From positions 992,001-1,056,000 of the forward strand of contig NZ_CP047941.1 in the NCBI RefSeq assembly GCF_014279815.1: 64,000 nucleotides of DNA. Direction: 5' to 3'. The notes under the pieces are model-generated. The model was not told the DNA's origin. It worked only from the letters and a program-made list of their open reading frames with translations, and ran no database searches. A program made the position numbers and the translations under genes. Source of the stretch: Synechococcus sp. NOUM97013. Its GTDB lineage: Bacteria > Cyanobacteriota > Cyanobacteriia > PCC-6307 > Cyanobiaceae. Each line of letters opens with the position of its first letter. Within the stretch, counting starts at the first letter, position 1. Positions 52,583 through 62,842 of the stretch are shown piece after piece.

Positions 52583-52744
52583 ATGGAAGATTTCAAGAAT
52601 GTGATCTCGTTCGCAGCCGATTCCATCATTGTTGTGAGTCTTTCCGTTGTTGTGGGTGTTGCCTTTGGACAGGCTTACCCTCAAGCTCCAAGCCAACTTG
52701 AAATCCTTCAATATCCGATAACAACCAGTTCTGCTCATGATTGA
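52583..52744 (+). CDS. 53-residue single-TM protein
   Basis: ATG 52583 has AGGA seven bases upstream. The protein has a polar N-terminus (EDFKNVISFAADS), one hydrophobic helix (IIVVSLSVVVGVAFG) and a polar tail. The good ribosome binding site and clean topology support a real small membrane protein. A minus-strand frame overlapping it looks less protein-like. Confidence 0.5.
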   Translation: MEDFKNVISFAADSIIVVSLSVVVGVAFGQAYPQAPSQLEILQYPITTSSAHD

Positions 52745-52790
52745 GCCGTTCTTCAATTCACAGCAGATTGAATGATCTCTTGATCACTCG

Positions 52791-53708
52791 TTATTTGAGC
52801 ATGTTGTTGCGCCACCTGCGCTGCCAGGCGCTGGTGCTTTCACTTCTGCAAGTTTGTTGCTCTTGTACACGTCTTATCCGAATCTGCTTTGCATCATCGT
52901 GACCATCGGGATCTCGATAGGGCACCGCTGCTCTGGTGTTGAGATGTTCTTCCTCCATCGTGCACAGCGGGTTCCATCCGGGGCCTCTGTAGGCGAGAGG
53001 TTTTGGTCCACCCGGTTTTGTGGCCAGAGTTCCGGAACTCCACTCCAGCCGTTGTCCAGGGGCTGGTTGTAAGGAGCGCAGCTCCAGCCCAGCGCGACGC
53101 AAGCTCCCTCGGATCGCCGCCGATCTGGAATACGTCAACAGCCTTCCTCCAGCGGCCAGTCGCTTGGCGAGGGCACCGAGAAACTCTTCGCTCCAGAGTT
53201 CAGGGCATCGCCCGGGCGAGAAGGCATCCATCAGGATCAAGTCTGCCTGCCACTGCTCAGGAAGGTCCTTCACGGTGCTTCGGGCATCGCCCCAGAGAAC
53301 GGTTCCCTCTGATTGCCTGTCGGTCCAGCTGCTGTTCCTGTTGAGCTGCTCGAGTCGCCTCAACACTTCTGGGGACCAGAGCGTGCAAAAAGAGTGGTGA
53401 GTCAGCGCCAAAGACAGAGGGCGTGGATCCAACTCCAGTCCCCACCATTGAAGGGCTGGTGCATTCTGCTTGGGCAGTGCGTTCATCACTGCGGCGCTGT
53501 TATATCCGAGTCCGACGCACACATCGAGAACCCGCAAGCTGCCCGCTCCGCAAAACCGTTCCAGTTGGGATGGTCGGACAAATTTGGCTTCTGCTTCAGC
53601 GAGCGCGCCTACGGAACTGTGAAAGGCTTCGTCAAATCGCTCGCTATGAAGACTCAGGCTTCCATCTGCTGTCTGCAGCGCGCTGAGCTCACCGAGCGGG
53701 TGGCTCAA
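52791..53708 (-). CDS. MnmD/DUF752-type tRNA methyltransferase
   Basis: The 305-residue SAM-dependent enzyme has [15 protein letters not shown] as SAM motif, [11 protein letters not shown], and [20 protein letters not shown], which is typical of the MnmC N-terminal domain. It probably methylates nm5U to mnm5U in tRNA wobble positions. The FAD oxidase half of MnmC is absent. Its ATG overlaps the aroA stop by 4 bases. About 60 C-terminal residues beyond the domain are basic and uncharacterised. Confidence 0.82.
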   Translation of the reverse strand: MSHPLGELSALQTADGSLSLHSERFDEAFHSSVGALAEAEAKFVRPSQLERFCGAGSLRVLDVCVGLGYNSAAVMNALPKQNAPALQWWGLELDPRPLSLALTHHSFCTLWSPEVLRRLEQLNRNSSWTDRQSEGTVLWGDARSTVKDLPEQWQADLILMDAFSPGRCPELWSEEFLGALAKRLAAGGRLLTYSRSAAIRGSLRRAGLELRSLQPAPGQRLEWSSGTLATKPGGPKPLAYRGPGWNPLCTMEEEHLNTRAAVPYRDPDGHDDAKQIRIRRVQEQQTCRSESTSAWQRRWRNNMLK

Positions 53709-55024
53709 CGGTGCAGCCTTTTGAGGTCATCCCAAAACGTGGGGTAACTCACGGCTGCGGCGTCACTGCGCATCAGGGTTGAATCACCTTCCGCCAACAA
53801 TGCCGCCACCGCCAGACTCATGGCCACGCGGTGATCAGTTTCGCTGTCGAGGGATACCCCCCTCAGCGGACGGCCACCCCGGATGGTGAGCCCATCGTCG
53901 TGTTCATCGATGTCGGCACCCATCGCTTTGAGCTGTCGTGCCATCACAGCCAGTCGGTCTGTTTCCTTGACCCGCAGTTCTGAAGCGCCCGTGATGCGGC
54001 TTTCTCCGTCACAGAAGCATGCTGCAACGCTGAGGATCGGCACTTCATCCACCAGGCGGGGCATGATTTCCTCCCCGAACACGAAGGGCTTGAGGGGGCC
54101 ATGGGTGACTCTGAGATCACCTACAGGTTCCCCTGCGACATCCCGCTCATTGAGCACTTCAATCTGTGCTCCCATTTGCTGAAGCACCTCGAGGACTCCA
54201 GTGCGGGTGGGATTCAAGCCCACGTTTTCGACCGTCAAATCGGCGCCGGGCACCAAAGCACCGGCCACCAGCCAGAAGGCTGCTGAACTGATGTCACCCG
54301 GTACCACAACATGCTGGCCCGTGAGGGTTGCGCCTGGCCGAACGCTGATGTGACGCCCCATTTCTCCCCCCACCTCGAGGTCCGCCCCGAAGGCTTTCAG
54401 CATCCGTTCGCTGTGGTCCCTGGAATGAGCCGGTTCGATCACGGTGGTCGCCCCATCAGCGGTCAGTGCCGCTAGCAACAACGCTGACTTCACTTGCGCA
54501 CTGGCGACGGGGGTACCGACGATGGCCCCTCTCAGCTTGCGACCAGCGACTGCCAGCGGGGCGAAGTTTCCGCCTCCGCGGCCTCGGACTTCGGCTCCAA
54601 GCATGGACAGGGGCTGGCCGACCCGTTGCATGGGTCGCCGGCGCAGGGATGCATCACCGCTCAGAACGAAATGGCGGCCATCCCTGCCGGCCAGCAAACC
54701 CAGCATCAGACGCATGGTGGTGCCGGAATTTCCGCAATCGAGCACCTCCGAGGGCTCTTGCAGCCCATCAAGGCCAACCCCCTGCACGGTGATGGTTTCT
54801 CCATCTTTGATGGGGCTGATGGTCACCCCCATTGCTCTCAGGCAAGCAGCGGTGCTGATCGGGTCTTCCGCTGGCAACAAACCTTCGATCGTTGTTTGTC
54901 CTTCAGCAATGGCACCGAACAGCAATGCACGGTGTGAGATGGATTTATCCCCAGGAACTCTCACGTGACCGCTGAGGGAGCCACCGGATTTGAGTGGACG
55001 GGCCTCTTCAGTGGTTCCCGGCAC
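53705..55024 (-). CDS. aroA: EPSP synthase
   Basis: The 439-residue enzyme shows [35 protein letters not shown] and [16 protein letters not shown], the AroA signatures. It makes 5-enolpyruvylshikimate-3-phosphate. The residues near the active site (Gly in LDCGNSGT, Ala in the [10 protein letters not shown] block) look like a class with Ala at the position linked to herbicide sensitivity; this was not aligned. Confidence 0.95.
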   Translation of the reverse strand: MPGTTEEARPLKSGGSLSGHVRVPGDKSISHRALLFGAIAEGQTTIEGLLPAEDPISTAACLRAMGVTISPIKDGETITVQGVGLDGLQEPSEVLDCGNSGTTMRLMLGLLAGRDGRHFVLSGDASLRRRPMQRVGQPLSMLGAEVRGRGGGNFAPLAVAGRKLRGAIVGTPVASAQVKSALLLAALTADGATTVIEPAHSRDHSERMLKAFGADLEVGGEMGRHISVRPGATLTGQHVVVPGDISSAAFWLVAGALVPGADLTVENVGLNPTRTGVLEVLQQMGAQIEVLNERDVAGEPVGDLRVTHGPLKPFVFGEEIMPRLVDEVPILSVAACFCDGESRITGASELRVKETDRLAVMARQLKAMGADIDEHDDGLTIRGGRPLRGVSLDSETDHRVAMSLAVAALLAEGDSTLMRSDAAAVSYPTFWDDLKRLHR

Positions 55025-55807
55025 AGCGTCTGAACAGATGTGAGGCGAGTCTATTCAGTCACCTGTGCCCGACTTTCCTCGGCTTGGCTCATCCTTCAAT
55101 GGAGTGGCCGTAGTCCGGAGTTTTGAGCATTAATCAATTTTTCAGATCCAGGCTTTTGTTAGTGCCGTGACTCTCACTGCTGAACCAAGAGCCGATCATT
55201 CAATTTGCTTGTCTTGCGATTCCGTTGGCTGTCTCAGTGAGTGTTGCTCAACTTGGCTGTGACCGACTGAATCAATCCCAACGATTTACCTCTCTTGAAA
55301 GCTGCTGCAGAACTATCCAACAAACTGTTAAGTGTGGTGGGTTTGAATTCTTGATGGTTCAGTCATTGATGTGAGAAAGGGGCAGATGTTATTTGCAATG
55401 CGCCCTGATCGCGTTGCAATGTCTGATCAGTGTGCCTTCAGTTCTGGTCATGGATCTGGCGCAACCACTGGGAGCCATTGCCTGTTCTCCATCTCCAGGG
55501 TTAAGGGCTGGTTAGTCCAGGTAATGAAAACTTTAAGGAGCTGTAAATTGCATCTCAAGAGCTCTTGATTGTCAGCTTTTGGTTCAATTTGGGTCCACTT
55601 TTCGAGTTGACACTCGTGATGCTCGGGGTTCGCGATTCGATCAAGTGGTGATGCGGCTTTTCAGCGGTGAAATGGTGTGATCGAATGCAGTTTCGGTTGG
55701 TTTGCTCCTTTGGCGCCTTCGTTTTGTGTGGCATTCGAGCAAGTCCAGCCGCTTGAATGCCCTCGAGGTCAAAGGCCTCTTCCTCTTCTCTCGGTGTGAG
55801 GGCTTCC
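55025..55807. other. long upstream region of porin gene
   Basis: Nearly 780 bases precede the porin start. No tRNA, operator of the Zur type or good open frame is evident; a frame at 55371-55568 has no ribosome binding site. The region probably holds a strong promoter and a long leader, as is usual for abundant porins. Confidence 0.4.
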
Positions 55808-57451
55808 ATGAAACTTTTCAAGCAACTGCTGGTTGCTCCCGCTGCCCTGGGTCTTCTGGCTCCTGTGGCCGCCGGTGCGACTGAAGTCAACGTTGCCGGT
55901 GTTGCCGACTACGCCTCGAGCTCTTCAGGGAGCAGCCTCGAGCAGGTCACCAGCATCACTCAGTTCTCTGATGTCTATCCGACGGACTGGGCTTATCAGG
56001 CTCTGAGCAACCTGATCGAGCGCTATGGCTGCGTCGCTGGCTATCCCAACGGCACCTACCGCGGCAACCGTGCGATGACCCGCTTTGAAGCGGCCGCACT
56101 GCTGAACGCTTGTCTCGACCGCGTCACCGAAGTGACCGATGAGCTGAAGCGCCTGATGAAGGAGTTCGAAAAGGAGCTCGCCATCCTCAAGGGCCGCGTG
56201 GACGGTCTGGAAGCGCGCGTGGGCGAACTGGAAGCAACCCAGTTCTCCACCACCACCAAGCTGAGAGGCAAGGTGGACTTCGTGATGGGTGGCGTCAGCT
56301 ACACCGGTGAGGATTACGACCTGGGCGAAGGCAAGGACTATCGCGGTGAAGATGCGGTCACTTTCAACTACCGCACCACCCTGAATCTCAACACCAGCTT
56401 CACGGGTAAGGATCTGCTTTATACCCGTCTGCGCGCTGGTAACTTCGGCGAGGGTGCTTTCTCCGGTAAGGGTTACACCGGCAACCAAACGCAGTTGGAT
56501 GTAGCCAAGGAAACTGGCAACACCCTCAAGGTCGACAAGCTCTGGTATCAATTCCCAGTCGGTGATGACCTTCAGGTTTTTGTTGGTCCTCTGATTGAGA
56601 ACTACTACATGCTCGGTGCTGCTCCGAGTGTGTATCGCCAGATTCTCAAGCAGTTCAAGCTTGGTGGTTATTACGGCGTTTATGGCGCTTCCACAGCTCC
56701 CGGTGCTGGTGTCGTCTGGAAACCGAATAGCAACGTCAATCCTTTCGATCCCAAGTTCAGCATTTCTCTGAATTACACCGCTAAAGGGGGTGCAAGCTCA
56801 GATCCTCAAAAAGGTGGTATTGGCACCGATGCCTCCAGGGGTAAGTTCTTGGCGCAGGTGGCTTATGGCGGCCCACAGTGGTCTCTCTCTGCGGCCTATG
56901 CCTACATTCAAAACGGTGCAACGGTTGGCTACGGAACCCCTCTGGGTGCTTCGACCACCGTTGTTGGTGGCAGTGACTCCTCCTTCTCCCGTGGCTTTAA
57001 AGATGCCAACGCCGTTGCTCTGCGTGCCTGGTGGCAGCCTCAGGAGTCGGGTTGGATTCCCAGCATCAGTGCTGGTTGGGGTCTGACATCGTTCAACAGC
57101 AATGATTACGACCTGACTGAATTTGAGATTTCCCCGAAGGAAACATCGCAAGATTGGATGGTGGGTCTTGGTTGGAAGGATGCTTTCATCAAGGGCAACC
57201 TGCTGGGATTTGCCATTGGCCAGCCTCAGTTCGAGACAGCTCGCGATAGTGGTACTCCCGATGATGGTAACTACGCCATGGAGCTGTTCTATCAGTTCCA
57301 GGTGACTGACAACATCTCAGTCACTCCGGCCGCCTTCTATGTCTCCCGTCCATTCGGTGAACTGACAGGCACCAATGACAGCTACGGTGGCAAGGGTGCT
57401 GAATCTTTTGGCACCTTTGGCTATCTGGTGAAGACCTCCTTCAAGTTCTGA
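55808..57451 (+). CDS. SLH-domain outer-membrane porin (SomA type)
   Basis: The 547-residue protein has a signal peptide (about 1-22) and an SLH domain with FSDVYPTDWAYQALSNLIER and the GCVAGYPNGTYRG motif. A coiled coil follows (about 110-140, DELKRLMKEFEKELAILKGR), then an OprB-like barrel ending in FKF. Such porins dominate the cyanobacterial outer membrane, with the SLH domain binding the peptidoglycan-linked polymer. ATG 55808 fits the signal peptide. Confidence 0.9.
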   Translation: MKLFKQLLVAPAALGLLAPVAAGATEVNVAGVADYASSSSGSSLEQVTSITQFSDVYPTDWAYQALSNLIERYGCVAGYPNGTYRGNRAMTRFEAAALLNACLDRVTEVTDELKRLMKEFEKELAILKGRVDGLEARVGELEATQFSTTTKLRGKVDFVMGGVSYTGEDYDLGEGKDYRGEDAVTFNYRTTLNLNTSFTGKDLLYTRLRAGNFGEGAFSGKGYTGNQTQLDVAKETGNTLKVDKLWYQFPVGDDLQVFVGPLIENYYMLGAAPSVYRQILKQFKLGGYYGVYGASTAPGAGVVWKPNSNVNPFDPKFSISLNYTAKGGASSDPQKGGIGTDASRGKFLAQVAYGGPQWSLSAAYAYIQNGATVGYGTPLGASTTVVGGSDSSFSRGFKDANAVALRAWWQPQESGWIPSISAGWGLTSFNSNDYDLTEFEISPKETSQDWMVGLGWKDAFIKGNLLGFAIGQPQFETARDSGTPDDGNYAMELFYQFQVTDNISVTPAAFYVSRPFGELTGTNDSYGGKGAESFGTFGYLVKTSFKF

Positions 57452-57480
57452 TCGGAAGGTCCTTTCAAGTATTGGATCGG

Positions 57481-57504
57481 CTCCCTCAATGAGGGAGTTT
57501 TTTT
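57481..57504 (+). terminator. porin terminator
   Basis: CTCCCTC-AAT-GAGGGAG followed by seven T lies 30 bases after the porin stop. Confidence 0.85.
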
Positions 57505-57510
57505 ATGCGC

Positions 57511-57543
57511 AAAAAAAAGAGGGGTGTGAACCCCCTTTTTTCG
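57511..57543 (-). terminator. second terminator between convergent genes
   Basis: An A-rich run, then GGGGTGTGAACCCC and a T run form a symmetrical hairpin that can stop transcripts from either side. It serves the small secreted gene on the minus strand. Confidence 0.75.
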
Positions 57544-57565
57544 ACTCTTGGCTGGTTTTAGCGAA

Positions 57566-57805
57566 TCACCAGCAGTTCTCTCCTTCACCAATTGGGATGC
57601 AAATATCCTCTTCCGCCGCCTTGTCGGCTGCTCGTTGTGCATCAGCATCCTTCACTGCTTCAGCATCAAGATCCTGATCAGTGCTCCATTCAGTGAGGCC
57701 ACCACTAGGGGTGTCGGTATCAGCCAGACTTGCAGGTGTCGTGACTGCGCTGCTGAGTGCTGCGGCACCCGCAAGAAAAATAGAAAGGGTTGTGGAGCGC
57801 TTCAT
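57566..57805 (-). CDS. small secreted acidic protein
   Basis: From ATG 57805 the 79-residue protein has a signal peptide (KRSTTLSIFLAGAAALSSAV, cleaved near ASLA) and a very acidic mature part with many Ala and Asp and two Cys near the end (DICIP and ENCW). A disulfide is likely. Family unknown. Confidence 0.65.
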   Translation of the reverse strand: MKRSTTLSIFLAGAAALSSAVTTPASLADTDTPSGGLTEWSTDQDLDAEAVKDADAQRAADKAAEEDICIPIGEGENCW

Positions 57806-57862
57806 CGCAGGCAATTGTTTCAACGTTATCCCCACGATTTTAGGGTGAAAGGTGCCTGTCTT

Positions 57863-58522
57863 CTAGGTTCCTAATGATCTCAGTAAATTTGTATACGCGA
57901 GAAACACTTGATCCAATTCATCACTGCGTCCGTGCTTGGCGAGCAGTCCACGTGCACCACTGTCGAGTTGAAACAAAGTGACGCGATCGGTCTCGCTTTT
58001 GATGTAACTCTCGATCCAGCCAACGCAGACAATTCTTTCACCGTCGGTGACCTTTTTGACTCGATGCAATGTCGTGCTGGGGTAAATCACGATCTCACCT
58101 TGCTGAAGCGCTAGCTCGGTGGAGTCGCTGATGCTATCAACTTCAAGACTTCCCCCTTTGTAGCTGTTGGCATCGGAAAGGCAGAGTGTGAAGGAGAGAT
58201 CGCTTCTTCCGCTGCTCATGTAGGCGTTGTCGACATGGGTTTCATAGCCACCACCTTTACTTGTTTTACTTATCTGAAAACGATGCAGTTTTCGTGGCAA
58301 GCAGAAGCTTTTAATGGCTGGATTCTTCCACATTTCTGTTTGGGCGATGGTTTGAATTTCGATGCGTTCTGGTGATGAATGCTCGACTTGTTTGTTGATC
58401 TTTCCCGTGCTCGCTTGAGCGCCAGCTGTGGTTCGGCCATCGACCCATTCAGCTTGATTGAGCAGGTTGATGATTGATTCGCATTGCTCTCGTGAAAGTA
58501 GTGGAAGTTTGAGGTGATTCAT
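57863..58522 (-). CDS. piuC: PKHD-type Fe(II)/2-oxoglutarate hydroxylase
   Basis: The 219-residue protein matches the PiuC/YbiX family: LHRFQISKTSKGGGYETHVD carries the HXD iron ligands, and TTLHRVKKVTDGERIVCVGW carries the second His and the 2-oxoglutarate Arg. It is iron-regulated in many bacteria and paired with iron uptake. It diverges from idiA over a 100-base shared promoter region. Confidence 0.88.
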   Translation of the reverse strand: MNHLKLPLLSREQCESIINLLNQAEWVDGRTTAGAQASTGKINKQVEHSSPERIEIQTIAQTEMWKNPAIKSFCLPRKLHRFQISKTSKGGGYETHVDNAYMSSGRSDLSFTLCLSDANSYKGGSLEVDSISDSTELALQQGEIVIYPSTTLHRVKKVTDGERIVCVGWIESYIKSETDRVTLFQLDSGARGLLAKHGRSDELDQVFLAYTNLLRSLGT

Positions 58523-58622
58523 GGCAGAGCAAGCATTGGTATCAAATGATCATGTGGCCCGTATCGGCTGCACACGACGTGTGGTCGTCGCGTGAACAGC
58601 ATTGGGTGGGCTTTTGTGTTTT

Positions 58623-59624
58623 ATGAAGTTTCTCGCTGCCTCCCTGCTCGCGTCGCTCGCCTTCATGCCGCTATCGATTCATGCACGGGAAGTTCGTGTT
58701 TATTCAGGGCGTCACTACAATACGGACCGGCAGAGTTATAAGGCTTTTACAGAACAAACAGGCATCAAGGTTCGCCTGATTGAAGCCTCGGGGATCTCGC
58801 TTGTTGAACGTCTTAAGCGTGAGGGCTCCAACACGAAGGCCGATGTGATCATCCTTGTGGATGCCGCGCGCATCAACAATGCGGCAAAAGCCGGTCTGTT
58901 TCAGCCGATTGCATCGAGCAAACTTAAATCTGAGGTCCCTTCTCGCTATCGAGATCCGGGCAATCGTTGGTTCGGCCTGACGCGCAGGGTTCGGGCGATT
59001 GTTGTCAATCCAAACGTCGTAAATCCAGCCAAGGTGCGGACCTATGCCCAGCTGGCATCCCCGGATTTGAAGGGCAAGCTCTGCCTCAGGAATCGCAAAA
59101 ATGTCTACAACCAGTCCTTAGTGGCTGATCAGCTCGCACTCAGAGGTGAAGCGTCAACCAAGGCTTGGTTGAAAGGGGTGACAGCGAATGTCGCGCAGCC
59201 CTATTTCTCGGGAGATATTGGGCTGATTCGTGCGGTTGCCCAAGGCAAGTGTGGCGTGGGCGTCGTCAATCACTACTACTTGGCCCGCATGTTGTCAGGT
59301 GTGAATGGCACCAAAGATCAGCAGCTTGCGCGCCAGGTGTCGATCGTGATGCCCAATCCTGCTCACGTGAACATCAGTGCAGCAGCCGTCTCTCGCTACG
59401 CCAAAAACAAACCTGAAGCGATTCAGCTGATTGAATTTCTGGCATCGCCCAATGGCAGCGCTGGTCTTGCTGGACCGACATATGAATTTCCCCTTCGTGG
59501 CGTGGGTTCGTCGACTTACCTGAAGGGCATGACCAAATTCACGCCCGACAACGTCACCGTCTCTCAGCTGAGCGCCTTCAACCCCCAGGCGATTCGGCTC
59601 ATGGCCCAGGCCGGTTGGAAATGA
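58623..59624 (+). CDS. idiA: Fe(III) ABC transporter substrate-binding protein
   Basis: The 333-residue periplasmic protein has a signal peptide (about 1-21) and begins VRVYSGRHYNTDRQSYKAFT, the FutA/IdiA signature with His and Tyr iron ligands; another Tyr pair occurs in VGVVNHYYLARML. It captures ferric iron and is a strong iron-stress marker in cyanobacteria. No permease is nearby. Its end overlaps the convergent ubiD-family gene by 26 bases. ATG 58623 matches the signal peptide. Confidence 0.92.
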   Translation: MKFLAASLLASLAFMPLSIHAREVRVYSGRHYNTDRQSYKAFTEQTGIKVRLIEASGISLVERLKREGSNTKADVIILVDAARINNAAKAGLFQPIASSKLKSEVPSRYRDPGNRWFGLTRRVRAIVVNPNVVNPAKVRTYAQLASPDLKGKLCLRNRKNVYNQSLVADQLALRGEASTKAWLKGVTANVAQPYFSGDIGLIRAVAQGKCGVGVVNHYYLARMLSGVNGTKDQQLARQVSIVMPNPAHVNISAAAVSRYAKNKPEAIQLIEFLASPNGSAGLAGPTYEFPLRGVGSSTYLKGMTKFTPDNVTVSQLSAFNPQAIRLMAQAGWK

Positions 59625-61158
59625 GTTGATCCAGCAGGTAGCCGAACAACTCTGGATTCGGCTCCTGGTTGCTGATGTCACTTAACCCGAGTTCCTCAAG
59701 GCGATCCGTCACCTTCTGCTCGAGCTCCTCAGGCCGACTCAGCGGTTCGCCCCACTCATGATTTTTCTCCGGTCCGATCTTGGTGGTGGCATCGATGGCC
59801 AACCGACCGCCGAGCCCCAGTTGTTCGCTGGCGAAATCCAGAGTGTCGAAGGGCGTGTTTTCGAGGGTGAATAGATCGCGTTGAGGATCCACCTGTGCGG
59901 CGATGGCCCACACCACCTGGCGTGGGTCTCGAACGTTGATGTGGCTGTCGACCACCACCACGAATTTGGTGTAGGTGAACTGCGGCAAGGCACTCCAGAA
60001 CGCCATGGCTGCGCGTTTGGCTTGCCCTGGATAGGCCTTGTCGATGGAGATCACGGCGAGCTTGTAGCTCAAGGCTTCCATGGGCAGGAAGAAGTCCTTG
60101 ATCTCGGGAATCTGCTGCCGAAGAATCGGCGTGTAGATCCTGTTCAGGGCGATCGCCAGCATTGCCTCTTCCTTGGGAGGGCGGCCGCTGAACGTGGTCA
60201 AAAACATTGGGTCGCGCCGCTGCGTCATGCAGTGAAAGCGCACTAAGGGCGAATCCTCGACGCCGCCGTAGAACCCCATGTGATCACCGAAGGGACCATC
60301 GGGGAGCACTTCTCCGGGAGTGATCGTTCCCTCCAGCACAACTTCGCTGTGGCTGGGCACTTTGAGATCCAGGGTTTTGCAACGGCTCAGCCGCACGCCC
60401 TCACCGGCATAAATTCCCGCGAACAACCATTCACTCAGTTGCACCGGGATGGGAGTCGCGGCGGCCATCACCAGCAAGGGGTGAACGCCGATGGCAACAG
60501 CTACCTCCAGTTTCTTGCCCATGGCCGCCGCTTTGCGCAGGTGGCGAGCACCGCCACGAACGCTGAGCCAGTGCACGGTCATGGTGTTGACCGATTGCTT
60601 CTGCAGTCGATACACCCCGACGTTCGGAACCCCTGTTTCGGGGTCTTTGGTGATCACAAGTCCCAGGGTGATGACACCGCCGGCATCGCCGGGCCAGGGC
60701 CTGATCAGAGGAATGTTGTTCAGGTCGACCGCGTCCCCTTCAAACACCTGCTGTCTGCAGGGAGGAAGAAGGTCCAGATCAGGTCTGGCTTTTACCAGAT
60801 CCCAGAACACCCGGGCGAACTGCTTGGTCTCCCCCAAACCCTTCGGCGGTCTCGGTTGCTGCAGCAGAGCCAGCCGTTCTCCCAGTTCTTCGAGCTGTTG
60901 GGGGTGCTCCAGGCCCATGCTCCACACCACGCGTTCCACGGTGCCCAGCAGGTTCACGGCCACCGGCATGGAAGAACCGATCACGTTTTCGAACACCAGA
61001 CCAGGACCACCGCTGGCCAGCACCCGGTCCGCAATGGCGGCCAGTTCGAGATCGGGGTCAACGGGGGCCGTGATGCGTCTGAGCTGTCCCCGCTCTTCCA
61101 GCAACTGGATAAAAGCGCGCAGATCCCGGGTGCCCGGGCCGGGGCTGAACAGAGCCAT
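59599..61158 (-). CDS. UbiD family decarboxylase
   Basis: The 519-residue protein has UbiD features: PGDAGGVITLGLVITKDPET, PVQLSEWLFAGIYAGEGVRL, PDGPFGDHMGFYGGVEDSP and DKAYPGQAKRAAMAFWSALP. In cyanobacteria it probably decarboxylates 4-hydroxybenzoate-type prenylated rings in plastoquinone synthesis using prenylated FMN. It starts 64 bases before the divergent comB. Confidence 0.88.
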   Translation of the reverse strand: MALFSPGPGTRDLRAFIQLLEERGQLRRITAPVDPDLELAAIADRVLASGGPGLVFENVIGSSMPVAVNLLGTVERVVWSMGLEHPQQLEELGERLALLQQPRPPKGLGETKQFARVFWDLVKARPDLDLLPPCRQQVFEGDAVDLNNIPLIRPWPGDAGGVITLGLVITKDPETGVPNVGVYRLQKQSVNTMTVHWLSVRGGARHLRKAAAMGKKLEVAVAIGVHPLLVMAAATPIPVQLSEWLFAGIYAGEGVRLSRCKTLDLKVPSHSEVVLEGTITPGEVLPDGPFGDHMGFYGGVEDSPLVRFHCMTQRRDPMFLTTFSGRPPKEEAMLAIALNRIYTPILRQQIPEIKDFFLPMEALSYKLAVISIDKAYPGQAKRAAMAFWSALPQFTYTKFVVVVDSHINVRDPRQVVWAIAAQVDPQRDLFTLENTPFDTLDFASEQLGLGGRLAIDATTKIGPEKNHEWGEPLSRPEELEQKVTDRLEELGLSDISNQEPNPELFGYLLDQLISNRPGP

Positions 61159-61222
61159 CAGTAAGACACCTCAGGGGGCCGTGATCTCGGTACTGTGACG
61201 CACGCTGATCGTGACCGTGGCC

Positions 61223-61963
61223 ATGCAGGTTTCCTATTTCCACGTGGCCTCGGATGTGCCCGAGTCCGTCGGGACCGCTGATGGGCCTGATGCCGCAGTG
61301 GTGATTGATGTACTGCGGGCCACGACCACCATCGCCTGGGCCCTTCACAACGGCGCTGAGGCCGTGCAGGCGTTTGCCGATCTCGACCAATTGCGCGCCG
61401 AAGCCGATGCCTGGCCTGCCGAGCGCCGTCTTCTGGTGGGTGAACGCGGTGGCAGCAAAATTGCAGGCTTTGACCTGGGTAATTCACCGGTGGCGGTGAC
61501 TCCCGAGGTGGTGCAGGGCAAGCGGCTATTCATGAGCACCACCAATGGAACGCGGGCTCTGCAACGTGTCCGAGGGGTGTCCTGCCTGCTCACGGTGTCA
61601 CTCCCCAATCGACGTGCCGTTGCGGAGCGACTGCTTCAGGAACGCCATCAGCAAATCCTGATCTTGGGAAGTGGCTGGGAAGGCACCTATTCCTTGGAGG
61701 ACTCTCTGGCCGCCGGTGCTCTCGCTGCCTTGCTGGTGGAGGCCGGTGCCGCTGTCGCGAACGATGAACTCCAGGCTGCCCTGGCGCTGTGGAGGCAGTG
61801 GGAGCATGACCCTGAGGCCTGTTTACGCACGGCATCTCATGGTCAGCGCCTGATGGGTCTGGGCAATCACGATGCCGATTTCAGCTGTTGTGCCGGCTTG
61901 GATCAGTTGCCGGTGGTGCCCACGCAGGTGGAGCCCGGTGTCTTACGAGCTATTCGTGTCTGA
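61223..61963 (+). CDS. comB: 2-phosphosulfolactate phosphatase
   Basis: The 246-residue protein has [35 protein letters not shown] and [12 protein letters not shown], which are ComB signatures. In archaea it acts in coenzyme M synthesis; the role in cyanobacteria is not settled. ATG 61223 is chosen over GTG 61211. Confidence 0.9.
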   Translation: MQVSYFHVASDVPESVGTADGPDAAVVIDVLRATTTIAWALHNGAEAVQAFADLDQLRAEADAWPAERRLLVGERGGSKIAGFDLGNSPVAVTPEVVQGKRLFMSTTNGTRALQRVRGVSCLLTVSLPNRRAVAERLLQERHQQILILGSGWEGTYSLEDSLAAGALAALLVEAGAAVANDELQAALALWRQWEHDPEACLRTASHGQRLMGLGNHDADFSCCAGLDQLPVVPTQVEPGVLRAIRV

Positions 61964-62015
61964 CCACGCGTTGCTTGATCAGCAATACAGTTTCAGCGAC
62001 TGAACTCTGACCTCT

Positions 62016-62837
62016 GTGCGTGATTTCCTGGCTGCGGCCGTGCAACTCACCAGCAGCTCCGATCCCGAGCGCAATTTCGCCGCTGCCGAGGAACAGATCG
62101 ATCTCGCCACACGCCGTGGCGCTGAGCTGATCGGCTTGCCCGAAAACTTTGCCTTCATCGGTGATGACGCGCGGCGGCTGGAGATTGCTCCAACTCTTGC
62201 GGAACAGGCTTCGCGCTTTCTCGTCACCATGGCGCGCCGCTACCAGGTGGTGATTCTTGGCGGAGGCTTCCCTGTTCCCGTCGGGGACGATGCGCACACC
62301 TATCAGCGGGCCCAACTGGTGGGTCGTGATGGTCAGATTTTGTCCAGTTACGACAAGATCCACCTCTTCGACGTCGACCTGCCTGATGGCAGTTCCTATC
62401 GGGAGTCCGCAGGCTTCAGTTCCGGGGCTGAACTGCCACCTGTGGTGGATGTGCCAGGACTGTGCAGGGTGGGGGTGTCCATTTGCTACGACGTGCGCTT
62501 CCCTGAGCTCTACCGACATCTGATCGGAGCAGGAGCTGAGTTGCTGATGATTCCCGCCGCCTTTACGGCCTTTACGGGCAAGGATCACTGGCAGGTGCTG
62601 TTGCAGGCCCGTGCGATTGAAAACACGGCCTATGTGCTCGCACCCGCCCAGACAGGAACTCATGCCGGGCGCCGTCAGAGCCATGGTCACGCCATGGTGA
62701 TTGATCCGTGGGGAACGGTTCTGGCCGATGCCGGGGTCAGTGCCGGTGCTGCGATTGCCCCGGTCGATCTTGATCATCTCCAGCGCATCCGCACGCAGAT
62801 GCCCTGTCTGCAGCACCGCAGAACTGCCTTGTTCTGA
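62016..62837 (+). CDS. carbon-nitrogen hydrolase (Nit1/nitrilase-like)
   Basis: The 273-residue nitrilase-superfamily enzyme shows the triad: Glu in GLPENFAFIG, Lys in YDKIHLFDVD and Cys in GVSICYDVRFPELYR. The pattern agrees with the Nit1 branch that clears deaminated glutathione. GTG 62016 is the start. Confidence 0.9.
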   Translation: MRDFLAAAVQLTSSSDPERNFAAAEEQIDLATRRGAELIGLPENFAFIGDDARRLEIAPTLAEQASRFLVTMARRYQVVILGGGFPVPVGDDAHTYQRAQLVGRDGQILSSYDKIHLFDVDLPDGSSYRESAGFSSGAELPPVVDVPGLCRVGVSICYDVRFPELYRHLIGAGAELLMIPAAFTAFTGKDHWQVLLQARAIENTAYVLAPAQTGTHAGRRQSHGHAMVIDPWGTVLADAGVSAGAAIAPVDLDHLQRIRTQMPCLQHRRTALF

Positions 62838-62842
62838 CCCTG

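Noticed and set aside
52382-52756. 124-codon minus-strand frame
   Set aside because: Low protein character; the overlapping plus-strand frame at 52583 has a good ribosome binding site and a membrane helix.
55025-55807. tRNA or small gene in the porin upstream region
   Set aside because: No cloverleaf was found by reading and open frames lack start signals.
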